64,000 bases of DNA from Heyndrickxia oleronia. GTDB lineage: Bacteria > Bacillota > Bacilli > Bacillales > Bacillaceae_C. Numbering within the stretch: position 1 is the stretch's first letter; each line of letters opens with the position of its first letter. The notes under the pieces were generated by a model that saw nothing but the letters and a program-made list of their open reading frames with translations, searched no databases and had not been told where the DNA came from. Shown here piece after piece: positions 34,905 to 43,825 of this stretch. The stretch lies in contig NZ_CP065424.1 of the NCBI RefSeq assembly GCF_017809215.1, positions 4,068,001 through 4,132,000 of the forward strand. The letters run 5' to 3'. The translations under genes were made by a program, and so were the position numbers.

Positions 34905-35250
34905 CCGCTCACTTTGGTTACCGTGTACTCGGGTTTTGCTCCCTTTGGGGAACCATTCCCTCTCTTTCGTTACCCTGTACCTTGGTTTTGCTCCCTTTGG
35001 GGAACCATTCCCTCTCTCTCTTTCGTTACCCTGTACCCGGGTTTTGCACCCTTTGGGGAACCATTCTCTCTCTTTCGTTACCCTGTACCTTGGTTTTGCT
35101 CCTTTTGGGAAACCATTCCCTCTCTTTCGTTACCCTGAACCCGGGTTTTGCTCCCTTTGGGGATCCATTCGCTCACATTAGTTACCGGAACCCCCGGTTT
35201 TTCTTCTTTTGCGGATCCATTCACACTCTTTCGTTACCCCGAACCCGTTC
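34875..35250. repeat. 52-bp minisatellite (about seven units)
   Basis: GGTTTTGCTCCCTTTGGGGA begins units at 34880, 34932, 34984, 35040, 35092, 35144 and 35196. The period is 52 bp, except one 56-bp step from an extra TCTC. Each unit holds two hairpins, CCCTTTGGG and GGGAACCATTCCC. Inner units are nearly identical; outer ones are degenerate. Only the last few bases (CTTGG or CCGGG) vary regularly. As 52 is not a multiple of three, the unit cannot be a protein repeat. Confidence 0.9.
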
Positions 35251-35332
35251 CCGTTCACAACTCCATTTAACTTTCATCCTAATATTGCATTCATCTCCCA
35301 AGTGCAAATAAATTCACATAATGACAAGTAAA

Positions 35333-35430
35333 GTGTGCAGTTCGTTTCGGAATGTGTACCTTTTGTTTTATATGTGAACACTTTGTCACAAAAACGTCCG
35401 AGATAGCGTTTTCTTTTTTATAATGTGTAC
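35333..35430 (+). promoter_or_regulatory. Candidate LytTR-type direct repeats upstream of the YfcC gene
   Basis: GTGTGC (35333), GTGTAC (35354) and GTGAAC (35374) are spaced 21 and 20 bp, about two helical turns, with another GTGTAC at 35425. LytTR regulators bind direct repeats roughly 21 bp apart, and a LytTR response regulator gene faces this one. Assignment is by inference. Confidence 0.5.
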
Positions 35431-35498
35431 ATACCAAGATTGACTTAGTACTATTTGCACTTATTTGGTAATATCATACACATTCCGGGGGGAGTAAC

Positions 35499-36935
35499 AT
35501 GTTAAATACAGAGCAACTGAACACGGAACAGGAGCCAAAAAAGAAAAAGAAAAAATTTGAGATGCCACATATTTATGTCATTTTATTTGTTTTTAGTGCG
35601 CTAGCCGCCATTACCACCTATTTCATTCCGGCGGGGGAATTTAAACGTGTACCAGGTCCAGAAGGTCGGACAACAATTGACCCAAATTCCTTTCATCATG
35701 TTGAACAAACACCTGTTGGGGTTATAGACTTTTTAACGGTGATTCCACGGGGATTGATTGACGCAGGTGAGGTTGTATTCTTCACGTTTATCATTGGTGG
35801 GATGTTTATGGTTCTAAGACGTACCGGAATCATTGAGGTCGCTGTTGATAAACTGGCACGGAAATTCTCGCATAAAAGTATTATGCTCATTCCTGTCTTA
35901 ACAACCGTGTTTGCCGTTATAGCAACATTGATTGGTACAGCAGAATTATCACTTGTTTACATTCCGGTTATTATGCCTCTTATTATTGCACTGGGTTATG
36001 ATTCAATTACAGCAGCAGCTATTGCACTTTGTGGAACTGTTGTTGGTTTTACAGCAGGTGTTCTAAATCCGATTAATACAGGGCTTGGACAAAAATTATC
36101 GGGATTGCCTGTTTTCTCTGGACTTGGATTACGCTTAATCGTTTTTATTGTGACAGTTACGGCAGCTATTTTATTCATTATCCGTTATGCAAAGAAAATC
36201 AAAAAAGATCCAACACGTAGTCTAGTATATGAGGAAGATGTGGAAAAGCGTGCTTTATATACTAGTGTGGGAAAAGCTGAAGCTATTTCCGCCACTGCAA
36301 GGCAAAAGTGGGCAGCGGTTGTAGCGCTTGTATTCTTCGTCATTCTTGTATATGGTGTCATTTCAAAAGGTTGGTTTATGGTTGAAATGGCAGGACTATT
36401 TATCATCATGGGAATTGTCGTCGGAATGATTGCCGGTCTTAAATTAGGCGAAATTTGTGAAGCCTTTAACCAAGGTTTTAGAGATGTTTTAATGGGAGCA
36501 TTTATAGTTGGGCTGGCTCGGGCAGTTGCTGTTGTACTAGAAGATGGTAACATTATGGACACGATGGTTCATACGCTTGGTTCGCTCGTTGGTGATTTGC
36601 CACCTGCATTAGCGGCAGTTGGTATGTATGTTGTACAGGTTTTTATTAACTTTATTATTTCGTCTGGTAGTGGACAGGCACTTGTAACCATGCCAATAAT
36701 GGCGCCACTTGCTGATATGGTTGGTGTGACGAGACAAACTGCTGTTCTAGCGTATCAACTTGGTGATGGGTTCACCCATATATTTTATCCGACAAGTGGG
36801 TACTTCATGGCAGCACTTGCGATTGCAGGTGTTCAATGGCAAAAATGGGTTCGTTTCTTCTTCCCATTGTTCCTCATTTGGGCAGGAATTTCGGTTGTAA
36901 CACTTGTTATCGCCCAAATGATTGGCTGGTCTTAA
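35499..36935 (+). CDS. yfcC: YfcC-family membrane transporter (DcuC/ArcD-like superfamily)
   Basis: A 478-residue permease of the YfcC group with about 12 helices. A Lys-rich cytosolic start is followed by the conserved FIPAGEFKRV loop, GTAELSLVYIPVIMPL, FTAGVLNPINTGLGQ and NFIISSGSGQALVTMPIMAPL, which carry the usual substrate-pocket Asn/Ser residues. Relatives carry amino acids or carboxylates; the substrate here is open. GGGGGGAG precedes ATG 35499. It converges with a LytR/LytS-type pair on the opposite strand, which probably induces it. Confidence 0.88.
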   Translation: MLNTEQLNTEQEPKKKKKKFEMPHIYVILFVFSALAAITTYFIPAGEFKRVPGPEGRTTIDPNSFHHVEQTPVGVIDFLTVIPRGLIDAGEVVFFTFIIGGMFMVLRRTGIIEVAVDKLARKFSHKSIMLIPVLTTVFAVIATLIGTAELSLVYIPVIMPLIIALGYDSITAAAIALCGTVVGFTAGVLNPINTGLGQKLSGLPVFSGLGLRLIVFIVTVTAAILFIIRYAKKIKKDPTRSLVYEEDVEKRALYTSVGKAEAISATARQKWAAVVALVFFVILVYGVISKGWFMVEMAGLFIIMGIVVGMIAGLKLGEICEAFNQGFRDVLMGAFIVGLARAVAVVLEDGNIMDTMVHTLGSLVGDLPPALAAVGMYVVQVFINFIISSGSGQALVTMPIMAPLADMVGVTRQTAVLAYQLGDGFTHIFYPTSGYFMAALAIAGVQWQKWVRFFFPLFLIWAGISVVTLVIAQMIGWS

Positions 36936-36946
36936 TAAATTACAGA

Positions 36947-36990
36947 AATAGCATCCATCCTTTTAATGAAAGAATGGATGCTATTTTTTT
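36947..36990. terminator. Bidirectional terminator between yfcC and the LytR-type gene
   Basis: AATAGCATCCAT and ATGGATGCTATT form a perfect 12-bp stem with TTTTTTT after it; the minus strand has a weaker tail. Confidence 0.85.
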
Positions 36991-37017
36991 ATTTTTTGAA
37001 GGCAAGACGCAATCAAC

Positions 37018-37752
37018 TTATTTAATTCCCAATTTTTGTTTAACATGTTTCGCGTAGGAGCGACTGATAGGTACTTTTGATCCATCTTTTAAAATTAAAT
37101 TATACGCACGATTAAGCCATGGCTCAATAGCGGAAACCTGTTTTAAATTAACAATATATCCTCGATGCACTTGTAAAAAGTCATCTCCTAACTTTTCTAA
37201 TATTTGATAAAGTAACAGATCTGTTTCATATTTATGCTGTGCGGTTTTAATATACGTTTGGCGATTTTCTGTTCCTATATAATAAATCTCATCAACTTGT
37301 ACAATAATCATTCGATCGTCGTCTTTTACTGGAATTGTTTTTGTTCCCTGTGGCTGTATATCCTCTTGTTGCGGTTTACCACGATGGAACTGTGCATGAA
37401 CTAGTAATTTGTCTACAGTTTTACGAAGCCTCACCCCATCAATTGGCTTAACAATGTAATCAATTGCATCCAAATCGAATGCATCAAGTGCATACGCATC
37501 ATAAGCTGTAGCAAATACAATCATCGGTTGTTTTTTCATATGTTTAAATTGTTTCGCCAATTCCATTCCATTTCCTTTAGCCAGCTGGATGTCAAGGAAC
37601 ACCACATCAGGTTGACATTCATTAATATCCCATAGAGCTTCGTGCATCGTTTCGGACTCGCCAATAATCTCTATATCACCTGTTTCAGTTAATAAATATT
37701 TTAATTCCTCTCGTGCAAATTGTTCATCCTCTACAATAAACGCATACAGCAT
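37018..37752 (-). CDS. LytR/AlgR-type response regulator (LytTR output)
   Basis: A 244-residue regulator. The receiver (1-120) has VEDEQ, phosphorylation-site Asp in VVFLDIQLAKGNG and the Lys in YIVKPIDG. The C-terminal LytTR domain (about 140-242) has IYYIGTENRQTYI, FLQVHRGYIVNLKQVSAIEP and KVPISRSYAKHVKQKLG. It lies 23 bp downstream of the kinase gene, so both form a two-component operon. The likely target is the yfcC promoter. Confidence 0.95.
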   Translation of the reverse strand: MLYAFIVEDEQFAREELKYLLTETGDIEIIGESETMHEALWDINECQPDVVFLDIQLAKGNGMELAKQFKHMKKQPMIVFATAYDAYALDAFDLDAIDYIVKPIDGVRLRKTVDKLLVHAQFHRGKPQQEDIQPQGTKTIPVKDDDRMIIVQVDEIYYIGTENRQTYIKTAQHKYETDLLLYQILEKLGDDFLQVHRGYIVNLKQVSAIEPWLNRAYNLILKDGSKVPISRSYAKHVKQKLGIK

Positions 37753-37775
37753 ATCTACCTAACCTCTCTATGTAA

Positions 37776-39506
37776 TTAAAATTGTATCGGTAATGTAATT
37801 GAAACGGTAGTTCCTTGCCCTTGTTTGCTTTCCATGTTAAAAGTCGCATCCCGGCTAAATAAAGCGGTTAGGCGTTCCTTAATATTAAAGAGTGCCGACC
37901 CACTTCCGTTTTTGGTGGAGTTAACAACACGCTGGCCTAAATCAACGAGCCTTTCTGGTGGCACGCCAATTCCATTGTCGATCACCGTTAACTGTAGTTT
38001 CGTTTCTGTTCGTTGCTTAATGTTAATGTGGATTTTGCCAATCTCCCCCAAGTTCTTTAATTCACCATGGGTAATCGCGTTTTCTACAAGCGGTTGTAGA
38101 ATAAATGGTGGAATAAGAGCATGACTGAGATTCGGATCCATCTCGACGCTAAGTTCAAATTTATCAGGAAATCGAGCTTCTTCTAATGCGAAATAGGCAT
38201 GGACATTTTCCAATTCTTTTTCGATACGTACAAGACGGTCTGTGAGTCCTGTCAAATTGTTTCTTAAAAAGGTAGATAAATGAAGTAACAATTTACGAGC
38301 GAGCATAGGATCCATGCGGCAAAGCGCAACAATTGTATTTAGAGCATTGAATAAAAAATGAGGATGAATTTGAGCATGGAGCGCCTTTATTTCGGCATCT
38401 TGCAATAACTGATTATAGCGTTCAACCTCTCCCAGCTCTAATTGACTAGAAAATAAATTACTAAGTCCTTCTGCCATTTCACGTTCAACAGACGTCATGA
38501 GAAATGGGTGGCGAAAATAAAATGTTAACGTCCCAATTGTTTTATCTTTCACAAGTAATGGTAATACAATAAACGCCGCCTTATTTGCATTTCGCGGATA
38601 TAATGCATTCGTATAGGATCGAACGATTTTCATTTTCCCCGTTTGAATTACCTGCTCTCTATATTTAAGCTCAGATGGATTGCTGCTTCCACCTGTATGA
38701 GCTAGCTCTCTAATACCACGGGTAATTGCTACATGGTCGACATTGGTTAACTGTTGGATGACATTTGCGGCTTTTGATGCCGTGGATTCGTTTAACCCTT
38801 GACGGAAAAGTGAAAGTGTCCGGTCTGCAATGGATAGTGCAGTAGCCGTTTGATTGGCACGTGTTCGTTCCTCAGCCTGAATCACACTATAAAAAATCAT
38901 CGCACAAATCCAGATACCAATACTATTGATGACGATAATCGGAATTCCAGTATAGCTAATTAAATGAAAAGCTGTCATGTGCTGGGTAGTAATCAATGGG
39001 ATAAGTAGAATTTGAATGATAAGGATCAAAAGACCAATTAAAAACATAGGTAAAGGTCGAATTAAGCCAATTCCACGTAGTTTACGGCCGAAAAGTCCAG
39101 CTAATCCACCACCTACAAGTGAGGCGATAAAACTGGCATTGCTAATAAATCCCCCCATAAATAAACGATGTCCACCTGCAATTAATGCTGATCCAAGTCC
39201 AACAATTGGGCCTCCAACCAGGCCTCCAATGATAATGCCAATATTACGTGTATCGGCAATGGCATTATCCATTTGAAGTTCAGGATTCCATAAGTTAGAA
39301 ATTACATGTGCATCTGGATTGACTACGATGGCTGTATAATTTCCTATGACACCAAATAATCCAAAGAGCATAATCATAACAAAGCTACCTTTGATGTTTA
39401 AATCCCGATAAATCATCTGTCTAAAAATAGGCAGCCGTGTAAAGAGAAAAGCAATCGTGATGATAAGCGTCATTCGTGATAGCATTTGTGATAATAAATC
39501 CCACAT
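37776..39506 (-). CDS. LytS-type sensor histidine kinase
   Basis: A 576-residue membrane kinase. A 5TM-5TMR_LYT sensor (about 1-215) is followed by a GAF-like domain (about 225-360), then a HisKA_5TM phosphoacceptor with the His in IHPHFLFNALNTI, and an HATPase with ENAITHGEL and DNGIGVPPERL. LytS-type kinases sense small carboxylates or membrane state; in B. subtilis LytS/LytT controls pyruvate uptake. By analogy this one probably senses the YfcC substrate. Confidence 0.94.
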   Translation of the reverse strand: MWDLLSQMLSRMTLIITIAFLFTRLPIFRQMIYRDLNIKGSFVMIMLFGLFGVIGNYTAIVVNPDAHVISNLWNPELQMDNAIADTRNIGIIIGGLVGGPIVGLGSALIAGGHRLFMGGFISNASFIASLVGGGLAGLFGRKLRGIGLIRPLPMFLIGLLILIIQILLIPLITTQHMTAFHLISYTGIPIIVINSIGIWICAMIFYSVIQAEERTRANQTATALSIADRTLSLFRQGLNESTASKAANVIQQLTNVDHVAITRGIRELAHTGGSSNPSELKYREQVIQTGKMKIVRSYTNALYPRNANKAAFIVLPLLVKDKTIGTLTFYFRHPFLMTSVEREMAEGLSNLFSSQLELGEVERYNQLLQDAEIKALHAQIHPHFLFNALNTIVALCRMDPMLARKLLLHLSTFLRNNLTGLTDRLVRIEKELENVHAYFALEEARFPDKFELSVEMDPNLSHALIPPFILQPLVENAITHGELKNLGEIGKIHINIKQRTETKLQLTVIDNGIGVPPERLVDLGQRVVNSTKNGSGSALFNIKERLTALFSRDATFNMESKQGQGTTVSITLPIQF

Positions 39507-39927
39507 GTTAAATCTCCGTTTCTTCTACACTCTTAAATAAACTTCTTTTTCATAGTAAGGGTTTACAGGAAACTTGGCAATAAAATCGTTTATGTACCAC
39601 TTCATACCTTCTCTGATTTAAGATAAAAATTTTAGTTTGGAAATCAAAAATGCTATTTAGTTGTTATACGTATATGATTGATTTTCAATAAGTCAGTCTT
39701 CACTAATAATTTACATCAAAAATAAAACAACTAATTTTAACCCCGTCCTAAAGCAGTACGGGATAATACGTATTTGAGGTTTTAAAACTAAATAAAGTTT
39801 ATAGTCATTTTACATTTGGTATAGTACAATCGTAGACCTTTTCATTGAGGTAAACTGCCAATTCGTGGATTAACAAAAAGGCTTTACTCCTCTTTGAAGT
39901 AAGCCCCAGAAAGTATTAATTAGAATT
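39507..39927. other. Intergenic stretch between kinase and cupin genes
   Basis: Upstream DNA of the LytS-type gene, a small CCCGT/ACGGG hairpin near 39745-39762 and the cupin-gene terminator at 39874-39906. No gene was seen. Confidence 0.45.
39874..39906 (-). terminator. Terminator of the cupin gene
   Basis: GGCTTACTT pairs with AGTAAAGCC (one mismatch) and TTTTTG follows on the minus strand. Confidence 0.7.
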
Positions 39928-40455
39928 CTATTTTTCCGCCGCTAAAGCCTGTGCTTTAGTTAAATGAACCGTACCGAATGGATGTTGTGGAGGAGCATAT
40001 ATAGAATAAAGTTTTAAAGGGATATTACCTGTATTCGTTACATTATGCCAGGTGCCAGCAGGTATCATAATGGCAAAATCATCATAAACTTTTTGAACAA
40101 AATTTAAATGATCTTTTCTCTGTCCCATTTGCACAACCCCTTGACCTTGTTCAACCCGTAGGAATTGGTCAGTATTAGGGTGAATTTCTAAACCGATGTC
40201 TTCACCAACATTAATACTCATCAATGTCACTTGCAAATGTTTTCCTGTCCACAAAGCAGTTCGATAAGTATTGTTATGTTTCGCAGCTTCATTAATATTG
40301 ACTACAAATGGCTTTCGCCCATAATCTTTCACCTTATTTCTTTGGTTATTATAATTATTCCAGTAATCAGGATGTCTTATATAATTATTATGCATTTGAA
40401 CATTAGCCCCATAAACATTAGATTGGTATGGATACATACAGGAGGTATAGTACAT
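39928..40455 (-). CDS. Cupin-domain protein with Asn/Tyr-rich N-terminus
   Basis: A 175-residue protein. Residues 1-45 are rich in Tyr, Asn and Pro (YPYQSNVYGANVQMHNNYIR), as in spore coat proteins. The single cupin barrel (about 65-160) has EDIGLEIHPNTDQFLRVEQG, with His and Glu of motif 1, and MIPAGTWHNVTNTG, with His of motif 2. Similar proteins are common in Bacillus and annotated only as cupins; the N-terminus suggests a possible spore-surface location. AAGGAA precedes ATG 40455. Confidence 0.85.
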   Translation of the reverse strand: MYYTSCMYPYQSNVYGANVQMHNNYIRHPDYWNNYNNQRNKVKDYGRKPFVVNINEAAKHNNTYRTALWTGKHLQVTLMSINVGEDIGLEIHPNTDQFLRVEQGQGVVQMGQRKDHLNFVQKVYDDFAIMIPAGTWHNVTNTGNIPLKLYSIYAPPQHPFGTVHLTKAQALAAEK

Positions 40456-40937
40456 CTAATTCATTCCTTTCAAAGATTTATACAAATTATCGTATGCATT
40501 ATTTAATGAGAGTGTACTTAATGTATAGGTACTTAGCCCAAAACAATTAGTCAACAATTTAATAGATCTATTGAACAAAAGATAGTCAACTAAACTGCTA
40601 CTTATGCATAAGAAAAAGGCTCCCTGTTAAACATTCACCCCTATAGTTTAGAAACCTTTACAAGAGAAGCCACTATCAGTTTTTCACCTTTATTTGTTCT
40701 AGCATGAATTAATGATTGTATGCGATAAACATACCTTCTTACATAAAGTGGTTCTATTCTTAAAAAAACAGCGCGTTTATATTCTTGAATTGCACCCATT
40801 ATTGATCAAAAAAAAGAAGCCATCCTCTTTTGGATAGCCCCTTTCCACTAATTATTGAATTTCTAATAAACTTTTTATACTAGCATTCGTCACTTAGAAG
40901 AAATCTCCAATATCATTCAGCCTTCAATCTTTGAAAA
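40456..40937. other. Intergenic stretch with short minus-strand ORF
   Basis: A minus-strand frame at 40641-40799 encodes 52 residues, GAIQEYKRAVFLRIEPLYVR and a basic C-terminus. It looks protein-like (TPR-helix-like start) but has no ribosome site, so it may be a gene remnant. A modular repeat relative lies at about 40590-40650, and a hairpin with GGCTCC/AGCCATCC-like arms near 40815. Confidence 0.4.
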
Positions 40938-41378
40938 CTATGAGAATACTACTATTTTACGTGCGATAGATTCTGTTAAACGAGATGCTACTTTTGGAAC
41001 AGCCCATTTAATGATTGGTGTTAGCACTGCACCCGTTAATCCACCTGCATGAACATTCACCGTACAAGTCATTGTTGTTTTACCATTACCATCTTCTGCA
41101 GTAAATTGACCGCTTCCTGTAAAATTATCTGATAAACCTTTTAGTTCAAATTTAATATTTGAAGGTTCATTCCATTCAGTAATATCAACCTGAGCTTGTA
41201 TTGTTTTTTTAATACCTTTCACATTACCTTCAAATGTCCAGATAGATTGCTTGTCATTGATGAGTTTATGTTCTTTATAGGCTGGCACTGACGTCGCCCA
41301 TTTTTCAAGATCACTGACATAATCCCAAACTGCTTGTACATCTACTGGAATGTCTACTGTATGTGTTCCCGTTGCCAT
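40938..41378 (-). CDS. CoxG/SRPBCC-type START-fold protein
   Basis: A 146-residue SRPBCC (START-like) protein of the CoxG type: TVDIPVDVQAVWDYVSDLEK at the start, SIWTFEGNVKG, then GSGQFTAEDGNGKTTMTCTV and a C-terminal helix KVASRLTESI. CoxG proteins anchor CO dehydrogenase in carboxydotrophs, but no cox genes are present, so this is probably a general hydrophobic-ligand-binding protein. ATG 41378 fits the domain start; GTGGGGA provides a modest ribosome site. Confidence 0.85.
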   Translation of the reverse strand: MATGTHTVDIPVDVQAVWDYVSDLEKWATSVPAYKEHKLINDKQSIWTFEGNVKGIKKTIQAQVDITEWNEPSNIKFELKGLSDNFTGSGQFTAEDGNGKTTMTCTVNVHAGGLTGAVLTPIIKWAVPKVASRLTESIARKIVVFS

Positions 41379-41520
41379 TATGATCCCCACTTTCACTATG
41401 TATAAATAGTAAATTTACATTTCACAAAATAATTATTACATAAAAATGCATAAACTTATATATCTAATTGTTATTTAGCTTTCCTTTTTCCATTATTGAA
41501 CTTAAGAAAATACCGCTCGT

Positions 41521-41590
41521 CTATCCTTTAATCAAAAAAGGCATCCCTTATTAAAGGAATGCACCCGTTACACCAAGTACATTTCTTCTC
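41521..41590. repeat. Modular intergenic repeat, copy K
   Basis: TCCTTTAATCAAAAAAG flank, GCATCCCTTATTAAAGGAATGC core (41541-41562), then CACCCGTTACACCAAGTACA and TTTCTTCTC. It is one of the few copies with all three modules. Confidence 0.8.
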
Positions 41591-41647
41591 TGCCTGACCC
41601 TTTCCTCTTTATACAGCTTTAATTGTTCTCTCTATCACTCACAACAA

Positions 41648-42631
41648 CTACTGTATTTTAGATTCGGAATGGTCTTTAATTATTAACCTTGGAATAACTC
41701 TTATATAGATTAATTCTCCTATTAATTCAATAATTGTTTGTGTAACAATCACTGCAGCAGCTAATGTTGCCCAATTTTCGGGTAAAGCTAATGCTAATGG
41801 AAGGACTACAAGCGAATTTCTAGTCCCTGTACTAAATATTAAAGCTCTTCCTGCCCCTTTATCCAATCTAAATATATTGGCGATCAGTCTAGATATAAAT
41901 GGTGTAATGATTAAAAATAAAATATATATTGGAATGACTCGTACAATTAATTCCCAATCACTATAAACCCTTCCAATTTGAGAGGAAACGACCACAATTA
42001 ATACTAAAGCCATAAATGGAACAGGTAACCAAGTTGTAAACTCTAGTACTTTCACTCCAATTTCTCTCTTCTTCGCCCATACTTGAGAAATTACGGCAAA
42101 TATTAAGGGAACAACTATTAAGAATAGAAAAGCTTCAAGAAATGGAGCTACTTCAAAAACTCCTGCCATCTCTTCACCAATAAATATCCATAGATATACA
42201 GGAAGTAATATCATTTGTACGACAAATAGGATAGGTGTAGATGCTAAGATTAATTTTTCATTCCCTTTCCCAAGTTGAGTAAAGACAATTACATAGTCAA
42301 TACATGGAGTAAGTAAAACTAAATAAACCCCTAATAAAATTGGAGGTGATTGAGGGAACATTGCCGTTAAAATCCAAACAACTATTGGAACAGCTATAAA
42401 ATTTCCTATTAATAATGCAGAAATAAATCTGAAATTTGCTATAGCCTCACGCAATTTTAAAAATGGAATTTGAGCAAACATTCCATACATAAGAATAGCG
42501 ATGAGTGGCGAAATCATCCATTCTAAATTAGTTCCTATACCTTTGTTGATTCCCATAATCCCTCCAAAAATTAGCGATCCCCCATATATCCAAATTTGCT
42601 TATTTTCTAAAGTCTCCCTAGTAATTTTCAC
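41648..42631 (-). CDS. ACR3-like arsenite/bile-acid-family transporter
   Basis: A 327-residue membrane protein of the BASS superfamily with about ten helices. The ACR3-group motif TGTRNSLVVLPLALALPE and the earlier LLTPCIDYVIVFTQLGKGN (with the Cys conserved in ACR3 exporters) point to an arsenite-efflux-type carrier. No arsR or arsC gene is adjacent, so another substrate is possible. The start is GTG 42631, six bases after AGGGAG; the longer TTG frame to 42667 lacks a site. Confidence 0.82.
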   Translation of the reverse strand: MKITRETLENKQIWIYGGSLIFGGIMGINKGIGTNLEWMISPLIAILMYGMFAQIPFLKLREAIANFRFISALLIGNFIAVPIVVWILTAMFPQSPPILLGVYLVLLTPCIDYVIVFTQLGKGNEKLILASTPILFVVQMILLPVYLWIFIGEEMAGVFEVAPFLEAFLFLIVVPLIFAVISQVWAKKREIGVKVLEFTTWLPVPFMALVLIVVVSSQIGRVYSDWELIVRVIPIYILFLIITPFISRLIANIFRLDKGAGRALIFSTGTRNSLVVLPLALALPENWATLAAAVIVTQTIIELIGELIYIRVIPRLIIKDHSESKIQ

Positions 42632-42871
42632 AGCATACTCCCTCTTACCGATATTCCCTTTTAACAAAGCATTTTATTCGTGTATTTAGTTTACCATACC
42701 TTGAAATTTCTAAATGCTGTGGTTACTGTACCTAACACACTAAAACAGCTTGCCTATATTATTAAAATGATACTAAGAAATGGTTATAATTATTGCATAG
42801 AAATCTATATCCTCATTAAACTAATCCTTCCTGTTAGTTTAAGAGACCCGTCTCAATGAAGAGGGGATCTT

Positions 42872-43078
42872 TTAATTATTTTCTATCATAGGTTTTTCAA
42901 CGATGCTAATAACAAAAGTATTGTCTATACTAAATGCAGGAAAAACCATTGTCGAATAACCTCCTCTAACACCTTGCATTGTTTTCGATGCTGACTCAAA
43001 TAATATAAATGGAGTATCACCAAAACTTCTTGCATTATTACTACTCTCCAATAAGATAACTTTATATTGGATACACAC
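42872..43078 (-). CDS. GerPA/GerPF-like small protein (diverged)
   Basis: A 68-codon frame. IQYKVILLESSNNARSFGDT, then SASKTMQGVRGG, and a final EKPMIENN follow the GerPA/GerPF layout (strand, G-D-T, SKT-x-x-G, D-Q-P-I/V-x-N). GerP proteins help germinants pass the spore coat. GTG 43078 is only a formal start; no ribosome site is seen, and the middle is unusually diverged, so the gene may be decaying. Confidence 0.45.
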   Translation of the reverse strand: MCIQYKVILLESSNNARSFGDTPFILFESASKTMQGVRGGYSTMVFPAFSIDNTFVISIVEKPMIENN

Positions 43079-43463
43079 TGTTTATCTATTTTTTCAAAAA
43101 TACTTCGACTAATATCTCGAAATAAATATACCAGGATTAGCTAGTTTGACCTTATTGTGAAGGTATTTTTACTATGGACAATGATAGGTTTAATCTACAA
43201 TTTATAAATACAAATACACTCGTCCAAGCAGATTATTAAATTCTACATAATTTATATATTAGCTGCAGCCACCACCATAACGATCACCTCCCAGAAAAAA
43301 GCGTATGTCTATTGCATACGCTTTTTTCCATAGGATTTAAATCTATTAGACAAACATGGATTTTCTACTTTTTATTACGTTTGTCCATTCCATCATATTA
43401 GGATTTACATAATGTAATAGTGGATAGATTATAGTATCTAGTTTATGAACAGGAGGTGTGAAT
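43079..43463. other. Intergenic stretch before the YjcZ genes
   Basis: Contains a GGAGGTGAT site with a minus-strand YGGGCS-stop tail near 43265-43285, reminiscent of tiny sporulation proteins but without a start, and the palindrome at 43295-43327. Confidence 0.4.
43295..43327. terminator. Bidirectional terminator
   Basis: AAAAAAGCGTATG and CATACGCTTTTTT form a perfect 13-bp stem with a seven-base loop, usable in both directions. Confidence 0.8.
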
Positions 43464-43556
43464 ATGGGAGGCACAGGAATGGGGTTTGCTTTAATTGTAG
43501 TATTGTTTATTTTGCTTATCATTGTAGGAACTTCTTTTGTAGGAGGAGGTTATTAA
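43464..43556 (+). CDS. YjcZ-type sporulation mini-protein (30 aa)
   Basis: ATG 43464 has AGGAGG nine bases upstream. The 30-residue product is a glycine-rich start, one membrane helix FALIVVLFILLIIVGTSFV, and a GGGY end, the classic layout of YjcZ-family small proteins made in sporulating Bacillus. It is followed 75 bp later by a longer paralogue with an identical helix core. Confidence 0.85.
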   Translation: MGGTGMGFALIVVLFILLIIVGTSFVGGGY

Positions 43557-43631
43557 TTGATTCTATTTGATTAATAACAACCCTTCTTATGTAAGAACGA
43601 ACTCTAAATTATTATATGGAGGTGAGTATAT

Positions 43632-43757
43632 ATGTGGAGTGGAGCAGGTGGTTATAGTCATGGCGGAACCTCATATGGTGGTGGCAGTTCCTTCGTATTA
43701 ATCGTTGTATTGTTTATTTTGCTTATCATTGTAGGTACTTCTTATTGGTCATATTAA
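43632..43757 (+). CDS. YjcZ-type sporulation mini-protein (41 aa)
   Basis: ATG 43632 follows GGAGGTGAG. The 41-residue product has a Gly/Ser/Tyr-rich start (WSGAGGYSHGGTSYGGG) and the same FVLIVVLFILLIIVGTS helix as its neighbour at 43464, so the two are tandem paralogues. Ends in WSY. Probably a sporulation membrane peptide. Confidence 0.82.
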   Translation: MWSGAGGYSHGGTSYGGGSSFVLIVVLFILLIIVGTSYWSY

Positions 43758-43825
43758 GTGAACACACCACTAAAGGACAGAAGCCTCTGTCCTTTTGTTT
43801 AATACAAAAAAAGGGAAGTGACAAA

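Noticed and set aside
34875..35250. CRISPR array
   Set aside because: The whole 52-bp unit is repeated and there are no unique spacers of regular length; no cas genes are nearby.
34821..35311. Three overlapping plus-strand ORFs with repeated FAPFGEPF / LLPLGNHSLS peptides
   Set aside because: They are translations of the 52-bp minisatellite. Because the period is not a multiple of three, the same unit appears in all frames; none has a ribosome site.
43261..43290. Tiny minus-strand frame ending YGGGCS after GGAGGTGAT
   Set aside because: The tail looks like small sporulation proteins, but no start codon fits that frame after the ribosome site.
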